Positions 13,076 to 16,327 of a stretch of DNA of 16,327 nucleotides are shown here, in pieces. The stretch lies in the NCBI GenBank assembly GCA_003660635.1, contig QMUP01000004.1, positions 1-16,327 on the forward strand, given 5' to 3'. This stretch comes from Candidatus Wolframiiraptor sp. (lineage in GTDB: Archaea > Thermoproteota > Nitrososphaeria_A > Caldarchaeales > Wolframiiraptoraceae). Position 1 is the first letter of the stretch. Every line of letters starts with the position of its first letter. A program made the position numbers and the translations under genes. The notes below the pieces were generated by a model. The model was not told the DNA's origin. It ran no database searches and was given only the letters and a program-made list of their open reading frames with translations.

Positions 13076-14254
13076 ATGGCGAAGCTGCCGAAGAAGCTCC
13101 TTGTAATCGTGGTTGATAGGGATAATGACATCGGCAGGAAGACGGGGATCGAAACTCCTATTTTGGGCTTTGAAGAAAACCTTAAGGCCGCCCAAGCCCT
13201 CCTCCTCTCCGATCCCGAAGAAGCCGACGCCAACGCCATTTTCGGAGCCTTAAAGCTGTATCGGGAACTTTCGGAGAAACTTGGGGATAACGTGGAGGTC
13301 GCAACCCTAGCGGGGGAGGAGGGGGAGGGCCTTGAAGCCGATATGAAGATAATGAAAGAGCTCGATAAGGTCTTGGAGAAATTTAAGGCCGATGGATGCA
13401 TCTTGGTCAGCGACGGTGTCACGGATCAGTTCATAACGCCCATACTCTCCTCGAAGATCCCGATAATCTCTGTAAGGAGATTCGTTGTGAGGCACAGCGA
13501 ATCCGTTGAGCAGACTTGGCTTGTCCTCGGGAGATACCTCAAGCTCATATTCACGGAGCCTAGGTATTCTAAAATATTCTTAGGAATCCCCGGGCTTTTA
13601 ATGGCGATAATAGGAATACTTTACGTGATTAACGTCACCTCAATACCTATAGTCCTGTCCGCTATAGGGATATACTTCATCTTAAGGGGATTTGGAGTGG
13701 ATCAGAAGCTAGCCAACGCGCTCAGAAACTTCGTTCAAATCTTCAGGATGCCAGCTTATGCGCAGTTCAGGGCATATGCCGCGTTTACGACGCTGATACT
13801 CCTCTTAATGGGATTCTACATAGGATATGTGACCATGCTTAACGCAATTCAGGCGAGGTATCCGGATGCACCGGATTTCTCCACGCATACTTGGTGGTGG
13901 CTCGATAAAGCGCCGTTCATAATAGGATCATATATCTCCGGCTGCATAGACTTGGCCTACGTCGCGATATTTGTCACCATCTTCGCCAACATAATTTACT
14001 ACCTCTTTACGAGAAACCCGAATCTCTGGATAATGATTAGAGGCGCCGTCCTACTTCTCTGGCTCTGGGCGTTACTAAAGAGAACGGGGATAATCCTGAC
14101 CATGGGGGGTGCGGGAGGACTTGAAGATCCCCAAGTATTCCTCCTAATCTTAACGGCATTACTCGGGATGGTGACCATGAGCGTCACAATTCTAATCACT
14201 AGAATCCTCAGGAGAACCTATTCTAAGTATTTCAGAAAAAAGCCTGGACGTTAA
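13076..14254 (+). CDS. DUF373 family membrane protein
   Basis: A 392-residue protein with a cytosolic alpha/beta domain (about 1-160) and five to seven membrane helices (about 167-187, 188-206, 232-252, 280-310, 317-336, 352-376). The soluble domain carries VIVVDRDNDIGRKTGIETPI (10-29), SDGVTDQFITPIL (112-124) and RRFVVRHSESVEQTW (134-148), all typical of archaeal DUF373. Function is unknown. The conserved acidic VDRDND segment resembles a nucleotide- or metal-binding site. The ATG at 13076 has no SD; A/T-rich boxes at 13034-13041 and 13053-13061 are possible TATA elements, neither at the ideal distance. It is followed after 38 bases by the cis-prenyltransferase gene, which suggests a role in polyprenyl lipid handling; that is inference. 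Confidence 0.85.
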   Translation: MAKLPKKLLVIVVDRDNDIGRKTGIETPILGFEENLKAAQALLLSDPEEADANAIFGALKLYRELSEKLGDNVEVATLAGEEGEGLEADMKIMKELDKVLEKFKADGCILVSDGVTDQFITPILSSKIPIISVRRFVVRHSESVEQTWLVLGRYLKLIFTEPRYSKIFLGIPGLLMAIIGILYVINVTSIPIVLSAIGIYFILRGFGVDQKLANALRNFVQIFRMPAYAQFRAYAAFTTLILLLMGFYIGYVTMLNAIQARYPDAPDFSTHTWWWLDKAPFIIGSYISGCIDLAYVAIFVTIFANIIYYLFTRNPNLWIMIRGAVLLLWLWALLKRTGIILTMGGAGGLEDPQVFLLILTALLGMVTMSVTILITRILRRTYSKYFRKKPGR

Positions 14255-14292
14255 GATTATGAGCTAGCTTAACGCCAATATTACAGCGGAAA

Positions 14293-15075
14293 ATGATAAA
14301 AACGCTACTAAGGGTCATCGGCGTCTATAAAATCTACGAGAAGTGGCTTGAACGCGCCATCATCAAGGGCGAGATGCCAGCTCATATAGCCATAATAATG
14401 GATGGGAATAGACGCTGGGCCATTAGGAAAGGGCTTGAACCCTGGCTTGGTCACAGAGCTGGCGCCGATAAGGTTGAAGAGGTAATCGATTGGTGCTTAA
14501 AATTTGGAATAAAGATAGTGACCTTCTTCGTCCTCTCGACGGAGAACTTTAAGAGATCAGCCGAGGAACTCGCGGAGCTGTTCAACCTCTTAAAAGAAAG
14601 AGCTACAAAGTACCTTGAGGGTGACATGCTCCATAAACATAAGATAAGGGTAAAGGTGATCGGAAGGAAAGAGTTACTACCCCCTGACGTAAGGGCCGTG
14701 CTTGAGAGATTAGAGGAAGAGACTAAAAAATATGATGGACTATTTGTAAATCTTGCAATAGCCTATGGCGGCAGAGCTGAGCTTACGGATGCGGCGAAAA
14801 AGCTTGCCCAAGATGTGATCTCCGGAAAGGTGAGGATAGAGGAGATAACCGAAGAAGTCATAGGCAGATATCTTTACACGGCTGATCTTCCAGCTCAAGA
14901 CCCCGACATGATAATTAGGACGTCAGGAGAAGAGAGGATAAGCAATTTCCTCTTGTGGCAGTCGGCATATAGTGAGCTCGTTTTCCTCGATGTTTATTGG
15001 CCTGAGTTTAGGAAAATAGATTTCATGAGAGCTGTCAGGACCTATCAGACGAGAGTCAGGAGATTTGGGGCTTAA
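14293..15075 (+). CDS. uppS: cis-Prenyltransferase (undecaprenyl/dolichyl diphosphate synthase family)
   Basis: A 260-residue enzyme with all family motifs: HIAIIMDGNRRWA (31-43; D37 is the catalytic Asp), GHRAG (53-57), TFFVLSTENFKR (77-88), NLAIAYGGRAEL (153-164) and DPDMIIRTSGEERISNFLLW (203-222). It adds isopentenyl diphosphates in cis to make the long polyprenyl (dolichol-type) carrier used for N-glycan and S-layer glycosylation. Length is normal. The N-terminal 28 residues form a helix ahead of the core, as in several archaeal forms. The ATG at 14293 lacks an SD. The gene probably shares a transcript with the DUF373 gene. Its TAA overlaps the stop of the facing peptidase gene. Confidence 0.94.
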   Translation: MIKTLLRVIGVYKIYEKWLERAIIKGEMPAHIAIIMDGNRRWAIRKGLEPWLGHRAGADKVEEVIDWCLKFGIKIVTFFVLSTENFKRSAEELAELFNLLKERATKYLEGDMLHKHKIRVKVIGRKELLPPDVRAVLERLEEETKKYDGLFVNLAIAYGGRAELTDAAKKLAQDVISGKVRIEEITEEVIGRYLYTADLPAQDPDMIIRTSGEERISNFLLWQSAYSELVFLDVYWPEFRKIDFMRAVRTYQTRVRRFGA

Positions 15076-16151
15076 GGAAGCGTTAGCTCGTAAGGAGCCG
15101 ACGTCAAAACCTCGATACCATCCCTTTTCACCAACACGGTATCTTCTATTCTGATACCAAATTTACGAGGTAAGTATATTCCCGGCTCGATCGTGAATAC
15201 CATTCCCTCCATTATAACCTCCTTTCCTAACGGAGATAGACGCGGAGGTTCATGAATCTCTATTCCGAGGCCATGACCTAACCCGTGGATGAAGTAGTCC
15301 CCATAGCCCTTTGAACTTATCTCCTTGTAGGCCTTCTCATGGAGAGATGCCGCGGTAAGCCCTATCGTTAATTCCTCTTGGACCAGGGACTTAGCGTCCA
15401 TCACCACCTCGTAAATCCGCGAGACCTCCTCTTCCGGCTGAGACCCTATATAAAACGTGCGAGTCATATCCGAGCAATATCCCTCATAAACAACCCCTAA
15501 GTCGACTAAAACCACATCACCTTTCTTCATGGATCGATCACCCGGCCCTCCGTGTGGAAGAGAGGACTTTGGACCTGATGCTATTATGATTTCAAAGGCG
15601 GCGCGCTCAGCACCAAGTTTGAACATCTCCTCCATTACCTCGGCTTTCACCTCAGATTCCAAGACCCCTTCCTCGAGTAACTCGGCTGCGAGCTCCATAC
15701 ATTTAGACGTAATTTCACATGATTTCTTTATCCTCTCTATTTCCTCCGCATCCTTTATCATCCTTAATTTCCACACGTATTCCGATGCTGGAAGAATTGA
15801 ACCACCGATCAGATCCTTGATCTTCAAGTATTCTTCGGCACTCAAATCATCAAACCCTATCTTCACCTTCACAGATTCTGGAAGTTCGTCGATTACATCT
15901 TTGATAGTTGAAGTACTCCTAAGTTTACTCAACTCAACCCTATTGGAAACCGATTGTTCCGCGAGTTCGTAATTCATGGGATGGACGAAGAGGAAGGGAA
16001 CACCATCGAGTGGAACTATGAGTATTCCCGGCCCCAGATATCCCGTGAAATAGAAAAGATTCGCAGGTGATTTCAGGAGAATTCCAGTTAACTCGTTCTC
16101 CCGCATCAGGTCCAATAATCTCTTAAACCTATCCGCCCGAGCATCCGCCAT
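15072..16151 (-). CDS. pepQ: M24B metallopeptidase, Xaa-Pro dipeptidase/aminopeptidase
   Basis: A 359-residue creatinase/prolidase-fold enzyme. The N-terminal domain (about 1-125) is the creatinase-type domain; the C-terminal pita-bread domain has all five metal ligands: D217 and D228 (VLVDLGVVYEGYCSDMTRTF), H293 (GLGHGLGIEIHE), E322 (MVFTIEPGIYLP) and E336 (GIRIEDTVLV). Ligand spacing is close to that of archaeal prolidase. It cleaves dipeptides or N-terminal residues before or at proline; prolidase versus aminopeptidase cannot be told from motifs alone. The ATG at 16151 has no SD and a TTAAATAAAA-type box about 29 bases upstream, so it is probably leaderless. It is convergent with uppS, sharing four bases at the stop codons. 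Confidence 0.93.
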   Translation of the reverse strand: MADARADRFKRLLDLMRENELTGILLKSPANLFYFTGYLGPGILIVPLDGVPFLFVHPMNYELAEQSVSNRVELSKLRSTSTIKDVIDELPESVKVKIGFDDLSAEEYLKIKDLIGGSILPASEYVWKLRMIKDAEEIERIKKSCEITSKCMELAAELLEEGVLESEVKAEVMEEMFKLGAERAAFEIIIASGPKSSLPHGGPGDRSMKKGDVVLVDLGVVYEGYCSDMTRTFYIGSQPEEEVSRIYEVVMDAKSLVQEELTIGLTAASLHEKAYKEISSKGYGDYFIHGLGHGLGIEIHEPPRLSPLGKEVIMEGMVFTIEPGIYLPRKFGIRIEDTVLVKRDGIEVLTSAPYELTLP

Positions 16152-16175
16152 GTTTCACACATTTTCCGTAGAGAA

Positions 16176-16185
16176 TTTTATTTAA
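16176..16185 (-). promoter_or_regulatory. TATA box for the M24B peptidase gene
   Basis: Leftward TTAAATAAAA is centred about 29 bases before the ATG at 16151. No ribosome site is present, which supports leaderless initiation. Confidence 0.5.
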
Positions 16186-16189
16186 GCCT

Positions 16190-16217
16190 GAGGGTTTCCG
16201 GACCTCCCAGGACCCTC
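16190..16217. repeat. Weak inverted repeat upstream of the peptidase gene
   Basis: GAGGGT and ACCCTC form a 6-base stem with a 16-base loop, just upstream of the peptidase promoter. The rest of 16152-16293 holds a CTATATAG palindrome (16223-16230) and no gene that I can support. Confidence 0.25.
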
Positions 16218-16293
16218 TTAGTCTATATAGCTTACTTTTTCCTCAGAAATCGCTAACGATGATCTTCACGGTTTAATGCTTAAGAGCCGACAT

Positions 16294-16327
16294 ATGTCAA
16301 AAATAATTGTTGAAAGTCTGTGGGATC
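16294..16327 (+). CDS. Possible start of a rightward gene, cut by window edge
   Basis: An ATG at 16294 opens 11 codons to the window end (MSKIIVESLWD). A TTTAAT box lies about 20 bases upstream, a little close, and no SD is seen. The opening looks like a beta strand of a soluble protein, but it is too short to identify. Confidence 0.35.
   Translation, partial: MSKIIVESLWD

Overview
The window is chromosomal archaeal DNA. The markers are archaeal exosome genes (rrp4, rrp41, rrp42), an SBDS ortholog, a proteasome alpha subunit, prefoldin beta, ribosomal protein L37Ae, a KEOPS Pcc1-like subunit, an XPF-type nuclease, a DUF373 protein and a GPN-loop GTPase. TATA-like boxes lie about 25-35 bases upstream of several starts that lack Shine-Dalgarno (SD) sequences, and TTG/GTG starts are common. 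The gene set is most like the TACK superphylum (Thermoproteota and relatives), but phylum or genus cannot be set from this sequence alone.

Layout. From 1 to 10070 every gene reads leftward. In transcription order they are psmA, SBDS, rrp4, a 373-base gap with a new promoter, rrp41, rrp42, rpl37ae, pcc1, pfdB, a DHH-family phosphoesterase, two ECF ATPases, mobB with an Fe-S domain, ecfT, and an XPF nuclease cut by the left edge. Spacing is tight (4-base gaps or overlaps at many joints), with likely internal promoters before rrp41, rpl37ae, pfdB, mobB and the nuclease gene. From 10226 to 15075 genes read rightward: two tandem DUF131-like membrane proteins, a small zinc ribbon, an unknown 96-residue protein, a GPN GTPase, a long coiled-coil protein, a DUF373 membrane protein and a cis-prenyltransferase. 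An M24B proline peptidase (15072-16151) reads leftward and meets the prenyltransferase gene stop to stop. A possible rightward gene starts at 16294.

Function. The left block is a version of the known archaeal exosome/proteasome superoperon: RNA processing and decay (exosome), ribosome maturation (SBDS, L37Ae), tRNA modification (Pcc1 in KEOPS), folding (prefoldin) and protein turnover (proteasome). It runs into an ECF-type vitamin/metal importer (two ATPases and EcfT) with no substrate-binding S subunit in view, interrupted by a MobB-like protein. The right block joins a poorly described zinc-ribbon/unknown/GPN GTPase/coiled-coil cluster to polyprenyl lipid synthesis.

I found no CRISPR array, insertion sequence, tRNA or rRNA, and no clear new defence or mobile system. 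The points most worth a second look are the ECF module with a degraded second EcfT coupling motif and its MobB neighbour with an unusual P-loop, the uncharacterised cluster at 10817-13022, the rrp4-rrp41 gap with a possible decayed reading frame, and the palindrome-rich psmA promoter.
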